DNA of 64,000 nucleotides. It comes from Chitinophagales bacterium. Lineage in GTDB: Bacteria > Bacteroidota > Bacteroidia > Chitinophagales > Chitinophagaceae. Below the pieces are notes generated by a model. It saw only the letters and a program-made list of their open reading frames with translations. It did not search any database and had not been told where the DNA came from. This document shows, piece after piece, positions 40,284-48,667 of this stretch. The position numbers were made by a program, and so were the translations under genes. The stretch's first letter is position 1, and the number at the start of each line of letters is the position of its first letter. Location: positions 2,232,001 through 2,296,000 of the forward strand of contig JACJXQ010000008.1 of the NCBI GenBank assembly GCA_020636495.1, given 5' to 3'.

Positions 40284-41813
40284 ATGGAACAGGAACTGAG
40301 AGCCAAAGATCGTTTTTCGCAAAACTCACTAACGGTAAATGCCCGTTCGGTGATGATGTACCTGGACATGAACAGCTTTTTTGCCAGTTGCGAGCAACAG
40401 GACAACCCCGCACTGCGCAACCGTCCCATAGGCGTTATCACCCACCCCAGCGCCAATGCCTGCGTTATAGCCCCATCTGTCGAAGCCAAGAAATTCGGGG
40501 TAAAAACAGGTATGCGGCTGGGCGAATGCCGAGAATTATGCCCGCAGATAATACCCGTATTGTGCCGCCCGCAGCGCTATCGCGACTTTCACGTGCGCAT
40601 TATGAAAGTGCTGTGCAGCTATTGCGACGACGTGCTGCCCAAAAGTATTGACGAGGCGGTGATGAACTTTACCAGCTACCGAAAGGTGTACAGCGACTTT
40701 ACCGCACTGGCACGGCAGATAAAAGCCGACATATACCGCACCTGTGGCGAGTATGTGAAGTGCAGCATAGGCATAGCCCCCAACGCCTTTTTGGCCAAGC
40801 TGGCTACCGAGCTGCAAAAACCCGACGGACTGGTAGAAATAACACCGGACAACATAGATGAACATTTGTCTAAACTAAAGCTGACAGACCTGCCCGGCAT
40901 AGCCAAAGCCAACGAGCGCCGACTGCTGACCATAGGCATACGCAGCCCCCTGCAAATGAGGCACAGCAGCGAGCCCCTTTTGCGCAAAGCTTTTGGCGGC
41001 GTGGTAGGCAACTACTGGTACAAGCGCCTGCACTTTATGGAGGTGGATATGTATAAGAACAACTACCGCGGCATGAGCGCCGGCAGAACACTAAGCCGAC
41101 AACAACGCGAAGACCCGCAGGCGCTGGAGAGCATGCTTATATCGCTATGCACAAGGCTGGAACAGCGCATGGTGAAACAGGAGGTGTTTTGCGGGGAGGT
41201 GTGCTTTGCCATAAAATACCACGACGGCACCCGCTGGGACACGAAAATAAAACTGGCCAACCCCACGCAGGACGCTATGGACATGCGCAAATACATACTG
41301 CAGAAGATACACGCCTTTGAGGATGAGCGTAAAGGCGCTAAGCTGTTCAGCAACAAAACGCAGCATATGCTGGTATCTATATCGGCCTTTGTAACGCAGA
41401 AGCTGATGCAGTACAGCCTGTTTGAGAACACCATACGCAAAGACGAGGCTCGCCGCGCCATGTACCGCATAAAAGACGACTATGGCAAGAACAGCGTGCG
41501 CCGTGCGGCAGAGATCATACAGCACGATGTGATGAGAGACGCTATAGGCTTTGGCTCCGTAAAAGACCTGTACGATGGCAACAACTTTAACCATTACCTG
41601 CTGGAAGAAGACACCATAGGCGCCAAAGAAAAACGCACACCACGTAAAGAACTAATATCCGACGACACACCGGACTGGGAAATGAACCAGGATCCCGACG
41701 AACGGGAAGCCTACCTGGTACGCAAACAGGAGCAGGAAAACAACCCCGACAAACGCGTGGTAAAGAAACCCGAATACAAAAAGGTAACTTATTATGACGC
41801 TTGGGGAGGTTAA
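40284..41813 (+). CDS. Y-family DNA polymerase (DinB/Pol IV-like)
   Basis: A translesion polymerase. From the ATG at 40284 it has 509 residues. D28 in MMYLDMNSFFASCE (steric gate F33) and D123-E124 in SIDEAVMNF are the catalytic acids. Thumb (LTDLPGIAKANERRLLTIGI) and little-finger regions follow. QYSLF at 376-380 resembles a beta-clamp-binding motif. After it comes a ~130-residue charged tail ending VTYYDAWGG, so the protein is longer than E. coli DinB (351). It may be nearer to the Bacteroidetes UmuC/ImuB-like group than to true DinB. Divergent from the radical SAM gene. Confidence 0.88.
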   Translation: MEQELRAKDRFSQNSLTVNARSVMMYLDMNSFFASCEQQDNPALRNRPIGVITHPSANACVIAPSVEAKKFGVKTGMRLGECRELCPQIIPVLCRPQRYRDFHVRIMKVLCSYCDDVLPKSIDEAVMNFTSYRKVYSDFTALARQIKADIYRTCGEYVKCSIGIAPNAFLAKLATELQKPDGLVEITPDNIDEHLSKLKLTDLPGIAKANERRLLTIGIRSPLQMRHSSEPLLRKAFGGVVGNYWYKRLHFMEVDMYKNNYRGMSAGRTLSRQQREDPQALESMLISLCTRLEQRMVKQEVFCGEVCFAIKYHDGTRWDTKIKLANPTQDAMDMRKYILQKIHAFEDERKGAKLFSNKTQHMLVSISAFVTQKLMQYSLFENTIRKDEARRAMYRIKDDYGKNSVRRAAEIIQHDVMRDAIGFGSVKDLYDGNNFNHYLLEEDTIGAKEKRTPRKELISDDTPDWEMNQDPDEREAYLVRKQEQENNPDKRVVKKPEYKKVTYYDAWGG

Positions 41814-41872
41814 TAAGTCAAAAGGCACAAGTGAAAACCAAAAACTATCCAATGACCATGAGAAAAGAGAGC

Positions 41873-41944
41873 GTCCCGCAAATGGGACACTATCCCCACA
41901 AACAATCAGGGCCGTCATGTCGAACGTAGAGAGACATCTCCTGA
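41873..41944. repeat. mixed dispersed repeats
   Basis: GTCCCGC-aa-ATGGGAC hairpin (41873-41888), then 41903-41944 (CAATCAGGGCCGTCATGTCG, AACGTAGAGAGACATC, TCCTGA), which repeats the end of 17309-17390 including a diverged TGCAATxxGCT tail. No gene lies between 41814 and 42165. Confidence 0.6.
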
Positions 41945-42165
41945 ACACATGCAATTGGCTACATCACAGCTATTAAGGAGACTATTTCGTTCAGACATGT
42001 CTTTTATTGGTCTCAATGAATACCTCGTATTTATCAGTGAGTTCGTTCCTCTCACCTCATAATCACGAATTCTATTGTGCTGTCCTCAGTAGTCCAATTT
42101 CCGGCACGCCCTTGTGGCACGGATATTGCTGCAATACATTACCTTTAATTCAATATCCGGCTTAT

Positions 42166-42996
42166 ATGAAACGTCTTATCCTGCCCCTGGTATGCATATG
42201 CACCCTGCTTAGCTGCGCTAAAAAACAAAGTACCGATACCACAACTGATACCACTCCGGCATATATTGTTGCCGGCGTAAAAGATGTCCACCTGGTCAAC
42301 ACGCTCGACTCAATAACATTGCACCTGGAAATAAACAGCCGGGACAATACGGCGCAGGAGGTGACCATTGGTGTAGATACAGGCCTGGCTGAGAGATTAG
42401 CTGTAAGCATCTCAACAAAGACCACCACCACGCCCTTTCAGGCAGATATACAGCTGAAAGGGAACCTGGCTATGCCCGGAGCTTTTCCTATGTACATCAC
42501 AGCCACCAATGCAAATGGCAGTATGAAGAAACTGCCTTTTTCAATATATATAGACTCCACCGACGGGTATACCTGCCAGAACTACTTTGGCACAGCGGCA
42601 AAGGCCGGCAAACCACTTGGTGATTTTATAATTGAAGACCAATACGGCAACCAGGTGACCAATAATGCCTACCTGCACTACGACGGCAGTTACCTGCAGT
42701 TCTACCAGTTGCCACTGTATGGCAGCCCCGACACATCAGACAATTATATACCCAAGCCCGGAGAGCGAACGGTAATATATGTGAATTGTAATGAGAGCAG
42801 CATAAGACTGAGTAGCGGCGGATGGCTACCAACCATCAAAAAAGATGTACCCACACCCTATACCGGCAACTTTGTGCTGGTGGGCAATGGCATAATAGAC
42901 CGGGCAAAAGGTACCTATACCATATATTACCAAACCGACGACAACCTGTATGACCTGCATGATAAATTCGTGATAAAAGGAAAGCTGGTATTTTAA
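42166..42996 (+). CDS. predicted lipoprotein, paralogue 1
   Basis: From the ATG at 42166 the protein has 276 residues with a lipobox TLLSC (C16). The mature part starts TPAYIVAGVKDVHLVNTLDSITLHLEI and has a beta-sandwich rhythm (VTIGVDTGLAERLAVSI, MPGAFPMYITATNANGSMK), then a C-terminal part (TCQNYFGTAAKAGKP ... GNGIIDRAKGTYTIYYQTDDNLYDLHDKFVIKGKLVF). It is homologous along its whole length to the next gene. I know no family name. The longer upstream frame runs through repeats and was rejected. Confidence 0.75.
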   Translation: MKRLILPLVCICTLLSCAKKQSTDTTTDTTPAYIVAGVKDVHLVNTLDSITLHLEINSRDNTAQEVTIGVDTGLAERLAVSISTKTTTTPFQADIQLKGNLAMPGAFPMYITATNANGSMKKLPFSIYIDSTDGYTCQNYFGTAAKAGKPLGDFIIEDQYGNQVTNNAYLHYDGSYLQFYQLPLYGSPDTSDNYIPKPGERTVIYVNCNESSIRLSSGGWLPTIKKDVPTPYTGNFVLVGNGIIDRAKGTYTIYYQTDDNLYDLHDKFVIKGKLVF

Positions 42997-43024
42997 TATT
43001 CACACCAATAAAGTCATACTAACT

Positions 43025-43819
43025 ATGAACAGATATATCATATTACTACTGTTGTTGCCTGCACTGGCAGCCTGCACAAAAAAAGAAGACCACACCACCG
43101 GCTCGCTGCCTGCACATAGCTACCAGGTCTCGGGGGTTAAAGATGTGGCGCTGAAACACAACATGGCCGGCGACACTACTGAGCTGACCATAAGCCCTGG
43201 CAGCCTTGTACAGGAGCAGGTAATATTGAGTGTATTGAATTACGATACCGCATCCCTTAAAATATGGCTGGAGTCGCAGGCAGGCGTAAGTCCGTACAGC
43301 ACATACCTGTATACCCGGGCAAAAATGGCTGTACCCGGCACCTATTCCGCAACAGTCCGCGCCATATCAGAGAATAGGGACACTATTCTTCAACCTTATA
43401 AAATTGTCGTAGATTCTACCAATGAGGGTGATTGCATAGAGTACTTTATCAAGGCTATAACAGGCACCCACCCTACTACATGGATAGGCTCTTTGGGAGG
43501 TGACCCGGCATACATTTCTATGGAAAATAATAATGGTGTAAAAAAGGGAATACTGCCCCGCCTGTATGTAGGACGCAGTTACAAAACGATCATACGCACT
43601 AACAACGATTCGCCCGTTTATTTCGATATTGACTGTAATTCAGGAGAAATAAAGATTCCCCTGCAAAAAGTATATGCAGGCATACAGGAGTACTGGGTAA
43701 GGGGCGATGGGTACCTGATGCCAAGAACTTACAGCTACGAGATAAACTACCTGTCAACTCCGGACAGCTCAAATCTAAACTATGCAACACTCACTATCAA
43801 AGGCACGATGAATTTTTAA
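43025..43819 (+). CDS. predicted lipoprotein, paralogue 2
   Basis: 264 residues with lipobox LAAC (C17). It shares with the previous gene the VSGVKDVALKHN..DTTELTI start, the VPGTYSATVRAISEN block (compare MPGAFPMYITATNANG), the VDST.....C..YF segment and the end GDGYLMPRTYSYEINYLSTPDSSN...LTIKGTMNF. It is therefore a tandem duplicate, diverged well below half identity by eye. The 28-bp gap suggests co-transcription. Confidence 0.75.
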   Translation: MNRYIILLLLLPALAACTKKEDHTTGSLPAHSYQVSGVKDVALKHNMAGDTTELTISPGSLVQEQVILSVLNYDTASLKIWLESQAGVSPYSTYLYTRAKMAVPGTYSATVRAISENRDTILQPYKIVVDSTNEGDCIEYFIKAITGTHPTTWIGSLGGDPAYISMENNNGVKKGILPRLYVGRSYKTIIRTNNDSPVYFDIDCNSGEIKIPLQKVYAGIQEYWVRGDGYLMPRTYSYEINYLSTPDSSNLNYATLTIKGTMNF

Positions 43820-43822
43820 CGA

Positions 43823-43859
43823 TGTCCCATTGTCCCGTGTCCCGAATGCCGGACAGTCT
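43823..43859. repeat. GTCCCG palindromic repeat, upstream of DUF523
   Basis: TGTCCCAT (43823-43830) then TGTCCCGTGTCCCGAATGCC plus GGACAGTCT (43831-43859). The 29-bp unit returns at 44614-44642 with one mismatch. Confidence 0.75.
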
Positions 43860-43977
43860 TCTATTCCGACAACTATCGGGAGCGACACTATGCAATATGT
43901 ACAAACATTCATGCAAAAAAGACAAGCATCTTTAAGCCTGCTGTATTTTCTTTGTAGTACAAAAAAAATCACTTATA

Positions 43978-44601
43978 ATGACAGACATCGACTACCTGAA
44001 GAATTTACGCACGCCTACAGCCGAAGAACCGCTGAGGGTATTACTGAGTGCCTGCCTTACGGGCATTCTCTGTGGTTACGACGGCACTGCCAATGGCAAG
44101 TATCCCTCTGCCCTGAAACTGCTGAACTACGATACCATCAAGATACACACCTTCTGCCCCGAAGACTTTTCGTTTGGTACGCCAAGGGCTATGTGCGATA
44201 TACATGGCGGCACGGGTATGGATGTGCTGGAAGGCAGCGCGCGCGTGCTCACCGAGCATGGCGACGACTGGACGGAAGGTATGATAAAAGCCTCTGAACG
44301 CATGTTGCAGATAGCCCGTGAGCAGGATATAGAACTAGCTGTACTGATGGACATCAGTGCCGCCTGCGGCAGCCAGGTGATATACGATGGCAACCGTTTT
44401 ACCGAAGAAAAGAAATATCAAATAGGTGCAGGCGTTTGTGCGGCACAATTGATGCGCAACGGCTTCAAAGTCATTAGCCAGCGCGACTATGCCAGCCTTG
44501 AGCAATTGTATAGCAAAATAGACCCTGCGCACATCATCAACCCTGATGCCATAGACCACCACCAGATAGAATGGTACCGCACCTACTTTGGGATGAACTA
44601 A
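43978..44601 (+). CDS. DUF523 family protein
   Basis: A 207-residue protein: LRVLLSACLTGILCGYDGTANGKYPSAL near the start and AVLMDISAACGSQVIYDG in the middle are the two cysteine-bearing signatures of DUF523 (S-ACL-G--CRYDG and K-SPSCG in most members; here the second reads ISAACG). The function of the family is unknown. The gene stands alone between two nearly identical palindromic repeats, so it may be a laterally acquired cassette. Base composition looks GC-richer than the lipoproteins before it. Confidence 0.85.
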   Translation: MTDIDYLKNLRTPTAEEPLRVLLSACLTGILCGYDGTANGKYPSALKLLNYDTIKIHTFCPEDFSFGTPRAMCDIHGGTGMDVLEGSARVLTEHGDDWTEGMIKASERMLQIAREQDIELAVLMDISAACGSQVIYDGNRFTEEKKYQIGAGVCAAQLMRNGFKVISQRDYASLEQLYSKIDPAHIINPDAIDHHQIEWYRTYFGMN

Positions 44602-44613
44602 ATAGACAGGAAC

Positions 44614-44655
44614 TGTCCCGTGTCCCGAATGCGGGACAGTCTCCAATATGGGACA
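44614..44655. repeat. GTCCCG palindromic repeat, downstream of DUF523
   Basis: TGTCCCGTGTCCCGAATGCG plus GGACAGTCT (44614-44642) then CAATATGGGACA (44644-44655), whose ATGGGACA end is the inverse of the TGTCCCAT at 43823-43830. Confidence 0.75.
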
Positions 44656-44723
44656 ATAACATCAGGCATCCAAAACATAACCATTATCTATACCTGCTTA
44701 AACGGTAAGTGTAGCATAAGGGG

Positions 44724-44731
44724 TAATTTTG
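44724..44731 (+). promoter_or_regulatory. -7 element for the DsbA/FrnE gene
   Basis: TAATTTTG (TAnnTTTG) 26 bp before ATG 44757; the GTG start at 44736 would fall at the transcription start, so it was not used. Confidence 0.5.
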
Positions 44732-44756
44732 TACGGTGAGTACAACAAGCAATAAA

Positions 44757-45458
44757 ATGAGAGTAGATATCTGGTCGGACGTGATGTGTCCCTTTTGTTA
44801 TATAGGCAAGCGCCATTTTGAGGCGGCGATGGAAAAATTTGGCAACAAAGAAGATATTGAGGTGGTATGGCACAGTTTTCAGCTGGACCCGGACACACGC
44901 CCCCAACCCGGCAAAGATGTGTACACCTACCTGGCCGAACGCAAAGGCATCACAAAAGAGCAAAGCATGCAGATGCATGAGCGTGTAGTGAAAATGGCAG
45001 CTGAAGCAGGACTTCAATACAATTTCGATAAAGCTGTAATAGCCAACTCATTCGATGCGCACCGTGCATTGCAATACGCCAAAGAGCATGGCAAAGGCGA
45101 CGCTATGGAAGAGCAACTCTTCAGGGGATATTTCACCGAAGGCAAAGACATATCAGACCACCGGGTGCTGGAAGATATGTGTGCGGCTATCGGGCTGGAA
45201 GACGCAAAAAACATCCTGGACAGCGACCGTTATACTGATGCCGTGGAATCTGATGTTGATGCGGCAGCACAATTGCGCATCAGTGGTGTTCCCTTCTTTG
45301 TACTGAACAACAAGTATGGTATAAGCGGCGCGCAACCGGTGAATACTTTCTCACAAGCACTGAACCAGGCATGGAGTGAATATGCACAGGAACACCCCGG
45401 CCTGGAAATAATGGGTAATGACGCTGATACCTGCGAGCCGGGTAAAGACTGTAATTAG
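44757..45458 (+). CDS. DsbA family oxidoreductase (FrnE-like)
   Basis: A 233-residue thioredoxin-fold protein with an inserted helical domain. The redox motif is C11-P-F-C14 (VDIWSDVMCPFCYIGKRHFE), and cis-proline lies in ISGVPFFVLNNKYGISGAQP. This matches FrnE, a cytoplasmic disulfide oxidoreductase/isomerase known from Deinococcus and polyketide clusters. There is no signal peptide. The end carries an extra cysteine pair (DTCEPGKDC), as in FrnE homologues. Single gene with its own promoter element. Confidence 0.9.
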   Translation: MRVDIWSDVMCPFCYIGKRHFEAAMEKFGNKEDIEVVWHSFQLDPDTRPQPGKDVYTYLAERKGITKEQSMQMHERVVKMAAEAGLQYNFDKAVIANSFDAHRALQYAKEHGKGDAMEEQLFRGYFTEGKDISDHRVLEDMCAAIGLEDAKNILDSDRYTDAVESDVDAAAQLRISGVPFFVLNNKYGISGAQPVNTFSQALNQAWSEYAQEHPGLEIMGNDADTCEPGKDCN

Positions 45459-45535
45459 GCGTCTTTATCATTTTTTCGAGCTGTTTTTATTAGCTTTATT
45501 GTCTGATATATCTCAACCTCACAGCTAACATCAAC

Positions 45536-46726
45536 ATGCTTACTCCCGGTGCTAACAGAAGCGAAGAGCTGAATGCTCTGTTTAATAATGCCGCTATTGG
45601 CATACTTACTGTCGACCAGCAAGGTGTTATCATGCTGGCCAACGATTTTGCTACCAAACAGTTCGGCTACAGACTGGACGAGCTCATCGGCAATAAGATA
45701 GAAATACTCATCCCGCAAAGGTTTCATCAACAACATGTACACCACAGGGATGGATTCATTAATAAGAAAACACATAGCCGCCCCATGGGGGTTGGTATGA
45801 ATCTGAGCGGCATCAGGAAAGATGGCAGCGAATTTCCGGTAGAGGTAAGCATCAGCAGCTATGAAACGGCCAAAGGAAAGTTTGCCATCGCTTTCATCAA
45901 CGATATTACAGTACGTAAAGAGTCGGAAGATGCTCTGATTGAGCTGAACTCAAAGCTTGAGCAGAAGGTCAAAGAGCGTACCAGTTCACTATCAGAAGCA
46001 CTGGAAAAGGAAAAGGAACTAAACGAACTGAAATCCCGTTTCGTGTCTATGGCTTCTCATGAGTTTCGTACCCCGCTCAGCACCATATTGTCATCGGCCT
46101 ACCTGATAGCACAGTATATAAAGACCGAGGACCAGAGCAAAAGGGACAAACACATAGCTCGTATCGTATCATCTGTAAACATGCTCAATGATATACTGAA
46201 CGACTTTTTGTCGGTTGGCCGTATAGAAGAAGGCAAGATACAAGTACGTATTGCAGAGGTAAATTTCAAAGAGGTAATTACGGCTGTTGTCAACGAGATG
46301 CAGACCATACTAAAGCCCGGGCAGGAAATTCTGTATACCCATAGCGGTGATGAAGTGGCATGGCTGGAACCGTCTCTGCTCCGCCATATAATGATGAACC
46401 TGATATCTAACGCAATAAAATTCTCGCCGGAAAATTCACACATTACTATCCAAACAATGCAGGAAAACGGCAAACTGGCGCTTACCGTACAAGACAGCGG
46501 ATTAGGTATATCCGAAGAAGATCAGACCCACCTGTTCGACAGATTTTTCAGAGGTAGCAACGTCTCTAATATCCAGGGCACCGGGTTGGGCCTGCATATT
46601 GTGTCCAAATACGTAGAATTAATGAACGGCACCATAGTTTGCAACAGCGAACTGAATAAAGGAACCACTTTTATTATTAATTTAGACCTGAATAAGAACA
46701 ATAATGAAAACAATACTGCTGATTGA
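45536..46726 (+). CDS. PAS-domain sensor histidine kinase
   Basis: A 396-residue soluble kinase. PAS domain at about 10-125 (LFNNAAIGILTVDQQGVIMLANDFATKQFGY ... IRKDGSEFPVEVSIS), a coiled coil (about 130-168), HisKA with phospho-acceptor H175 in SMASHEFRTPLS, and HATPase with N-box (MMNLISNAIKFSPE), G1 (DSGLGIS) and G2 (GTGLGLHIV). With no membrane helix, it senses a cytoplasmic signal. Its end overlaps the start of the REC-Crp gene by 23 bp, so the two are partners. Confidence 0.93.
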   Translation: MLTPGANRSEELNALFNNAAIGILTVDQQGVIMLANDFATKQFGYRLDELIGNKIEILIPQRFHQQHVHHRDGFINKKTHSRPMGVGMNLSGIRKDGSEFPVEVSISSYETAKGKFAIAFINDITVRKESEDALIELNSKLEQKVKERTSSLSEALEKEKELNELKSRFVSMASHEFRTPLSTILSSAYLIAQYIKTEDQSKRDKHIARIVSSVNMLNDILNDFLSVGRIEEGKIQVRIAEVNFKEVITAVVNEMQTILKPGQEILYTHSGDEVAWLEPSLLRHIMMNLISNAIKFSPENSHITIQTMQENGKLALTVQDSGLGISEEDQTHLFDRFFRGSNVSNIQGTGLGLHIVSKYVELMNGTIVCNSELNKGTTFIINLDLNKNNNENNTAD

Positions 46727-47765
46727 AGACAACACGGACATCCGTGAGAACCTGGCAGAAATACTGGAACTGGCTAATTACAAAGTACTTACAGCCCCCG
46801 ACGGGCAAGCCGGAGTAACATTAGCCGTACAAAACATACCGGATATCATTGTCTGCGATATTATGATGCCTATACTTGATGGTTATGGCGTGATACATAT
46901 GCTGCAAAAGAATAAGGACACTGTAAATATACCATTCATCTTCCTGACCGCTAAAGCCGAACGTGCAGAGATGCGCAAAGGTATGGAGCTGGGTGCAGAC
47001 GATTATATCACCAAACCTTTTAACAGTACAGAACTGCTGAATGCCGTAGAAAGCAGACTAAAAAAAGCAGAAATACTGAAAGCCAATATTCCTGCCAATA
47101 TCGACGGGATCAATACACTCATCAGTACCACCACAGGTAAAGAACTACTGAATGAGCTGACAGAGAACCGAAACACGAATACTTACAAAAAGAAAGAAGT
47201 AATATACCAGGAAGACACCCGCCCGCACCGCTTGTATTATATACTTGAAGGCAAAGTAAAGACTTACAAGACCAACGACGACGGTAAAGAACTGGTCATG
47301 AATGTGTATAGTGCCGGTAGTTTCTTTGGATATAACGCCCTGCTTGAGAACTCACTGTACAAAGAATCGGCCGAAGCAATGGAAAGTACAGAACTGGCTC
47401 TGATACCCAAAGAAGATTTTGAAAGCCTGGTGAATAACAACAGGCATGTGATGATGAAGTTTATACAACTACTGGCAAACAATGTTACAGAAAAAGAACA
47501 GCAACTACTTAAGCTGGCCTACAACTCGCTGCGCAAACGTGTGGCTGATACAATACTTGAGTTGTACAAAAAGTACAAACCTGAAGACACTGCGAAACAG
47601 TTTGCTTTAGACATCAGCCGCGAGAATCTGGCCAATATGGTAGGTACAGCAAAAGAGTCTGTAATACGTACCCTGAGTGATTTCAAAGATGAGAAACTCA
47701 TTGACATCGTAAAGGGCGATATTGTCATTCTGAACGAAGAAAAGCTGCAAAGGCTACTTAACTAA
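46704..47765 (+). CDS. response regulator fused to a Crp/Fnr DNA-binding protein
   Basis: 353 residues with three parts. REC domain (1-125): acidic pocket E8-D9, phospho-acceptor D52 in CDIMMP, T82 and K104. Cyclic-nucleotide-binding jelly roll (about 160-270: YQEDTRPHRLYYILEGKVKTYKTNDDGKELVMNVYSAGSFFGY). Crp-type HTH (about 315-345: ISRENLANMVGTAKESVIRTLSDFKDEKLI). It is a one-protein output that would integrate phosphorylation with a jelly-roll ligand. Encoded with its kinase (23-bp overlap). Related fusions exist in Bacteroidetes; the target genes are unknown. Confidence 0.92.
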   Translation: MKTILLIEDNTDIRENLAEILELANYKVLTAPDGQAGVTLAVQNIPDIIVCDIMMPILDGYGVIHMLQKNKDTVNIPFIFLTAKAERAEMRKGMELGADDYITKPFNSTELLNAVESRLKKAEILKANIPANIDGINTLISTTTGKELLNELTENRNTNTYKKKEVIYQEDTRPHRLYYILEGKVKTYKTNDDGKELVMNVYSAGSFFGYNALLENSLYKESAEAMESTELALIPKEDFESLVNNNRHVMMKFIQLLANNVTEKEQQLLKLAYNSLRKRVADTILELYKKYKPEDTAKQFALDISRENLANMVGTAKESVIRTLSDFKDEKLIDIVKGDIVILNEEKLQRLLN

Positions 47766-48124
47766 GCACGCCTGTTCTCATTAAGAAATTTGTAAAAATC
47801 TGATTTTACTGCCAGGAATTCTTTTTCCATCCGGGCAATATCGGCACCCAGTTTTGTATATTCTTTTGATACCGTTGTCTCCTTATTTGAGGACCTGGCA
47901 TTGAATTGGGCTATATCGCGCCTGAGCAAAGAAATAACCGCATCCTTGTCCAGGAACAGGCTTTGAAAGTTTTCAGCCTTTTCCAGCAACTCACTACTGA
48001 CATTATCTTTAATAACGTCAGCAAGCCTGTTTTTCAAGGATGCATTTTCCTGCCTGAGCCATTCAAGGGTTTTCAGCCAGGAAGACGGACCGTGTTCAAT
48101 ATGATCATGAGTTTTCGCCGGCAT
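47762..48124 (-). CDS. small coiled-coil protein, family not recognised
   Basis: 120 residues from the ATG at 48124 (MPAKTHDHIEHGPSSWLKTLEWLRQEN). The sequence is almost wholly helical, with heptad-like spacing: ENASLKNRLADVIKDNVSSELLEKAENFQSLFLDKDAVISLLRRDIAQF and KLGADIARMEKEFLAVKSDFYKFLNEN. No enzyme motif is present. It is convergent with the REC-Crp gene, their stops overlapping by 4 bp. Function unknown. Confidence 0.7.
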   Translation of the reverse strand: MPAKTHDHIEHGPSSWLKTLEWLRQENASLKNRLADVIKDNVSSELLEKAENFQSLFLDKDAVISLLRRDIAQFNARSSNKETTVSKEYTKLGADIARMEKEFLAVKSDFYKFLNENRRA

Positions 48125-48258
48125 ATTCAAAAACGACCGTATTGCTTAATTTGTATGTTTTTGTTCACTATTGGCGGTAAAGATATTATCCACCTTTATC
48201 CTAAAAACTAATTTTCATCAATCTGAAAGATGACATTTGTCATAAAGGATCACAATAC

Positions 48259-48287
48259 AAAAAAAATCCCCCAACAAATTGGAGGAT
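48259..48287 (-). terminator. rho-independent terminator of the ten-gene minus-strand run
   Basis: On the minus strand ATCCTCCAA-tttg-TTGGGGGAT followed by eight T residues, 24 bp past the last gene. Confidence 0.85.
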
Positions 48288-48310
48288 AATCAAATTTAAA
48301 TTAATCAATA

Positions 48311-48667
48311 TTATATATGGCTTTCAAAATTACCTGTGAGCTTGAACAGGTATGCGGCGTCATTGCTGAAATTGGCACTAACGTTGTAACCGTTATCGTC
48401 TTGCTGCCAGCTAATATTTATCATAGGCTGAATATCAGGTGTTATCAGTTGCAGAAATTTTACCTGTCCGGCATTTCTCAACCATAGGTTCTGGTCCGTC
48501 TGTGCCTCCAACAACTCCTTCACCATTTGCATCATGCACACCCCGGGTACTACAGGCTGGCCGGGAAAATGGCCTTTAAATATGTCATGCTGATCATTGA
48601 ATACAATTCTGCAGGAAAGACTGTTCGGCTCCCGCTGTATGTATTCTATCCTGTAAAAATCATTCAT
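48311..48667 (-). CDS. FabZ/FabA-like hotdog dehydratase
   Basis: A 118-residue hotdog-fold protein: HDIFKGHFPGQPVVPGVCMMQMVKELLEA is the FabZ signature, with the catalytic histidine in GHFPGxPVxPGV and a helix residue (usually E) that here is M/Q in CMMQMVKE. The missing glutamate may mean a different or no dehydratase activity. Such proteins serve 3-hydroxyacyl-ACP dehydration in fatty acid, aryl-polyene and flexirubin pathways. It starts 8 bp inside the preceding lipoprotein gene (coupled) and is the last gene of the run before a terminator. Confidence 0.8.
   Translation of the reverse strand: MNDFYRIEYIQREPNSLSCRIVFNDQHDIFKGHFPGQPVVPGVCMMQMVKELLEAQTDQNLWLRNAGQVKFLQLITPDIQPMINISWQQDDNGYNVSANFSNDAAYLFKLTGNFESHI

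Noticed and set aside
42007..42165. upstream extension of the first paralogous lipoprotein
   Set aside because: The extension has no signal peptide and would bury the clear lipobox that begins at ATG 42166.
44736..44756. GTG start seven codons upstream for the DsbA/FrnE protein
   Set aside because: It falls at the expected transcription start of the TAATTTTG promoter; ATG at 44757 begins the conserved fold.
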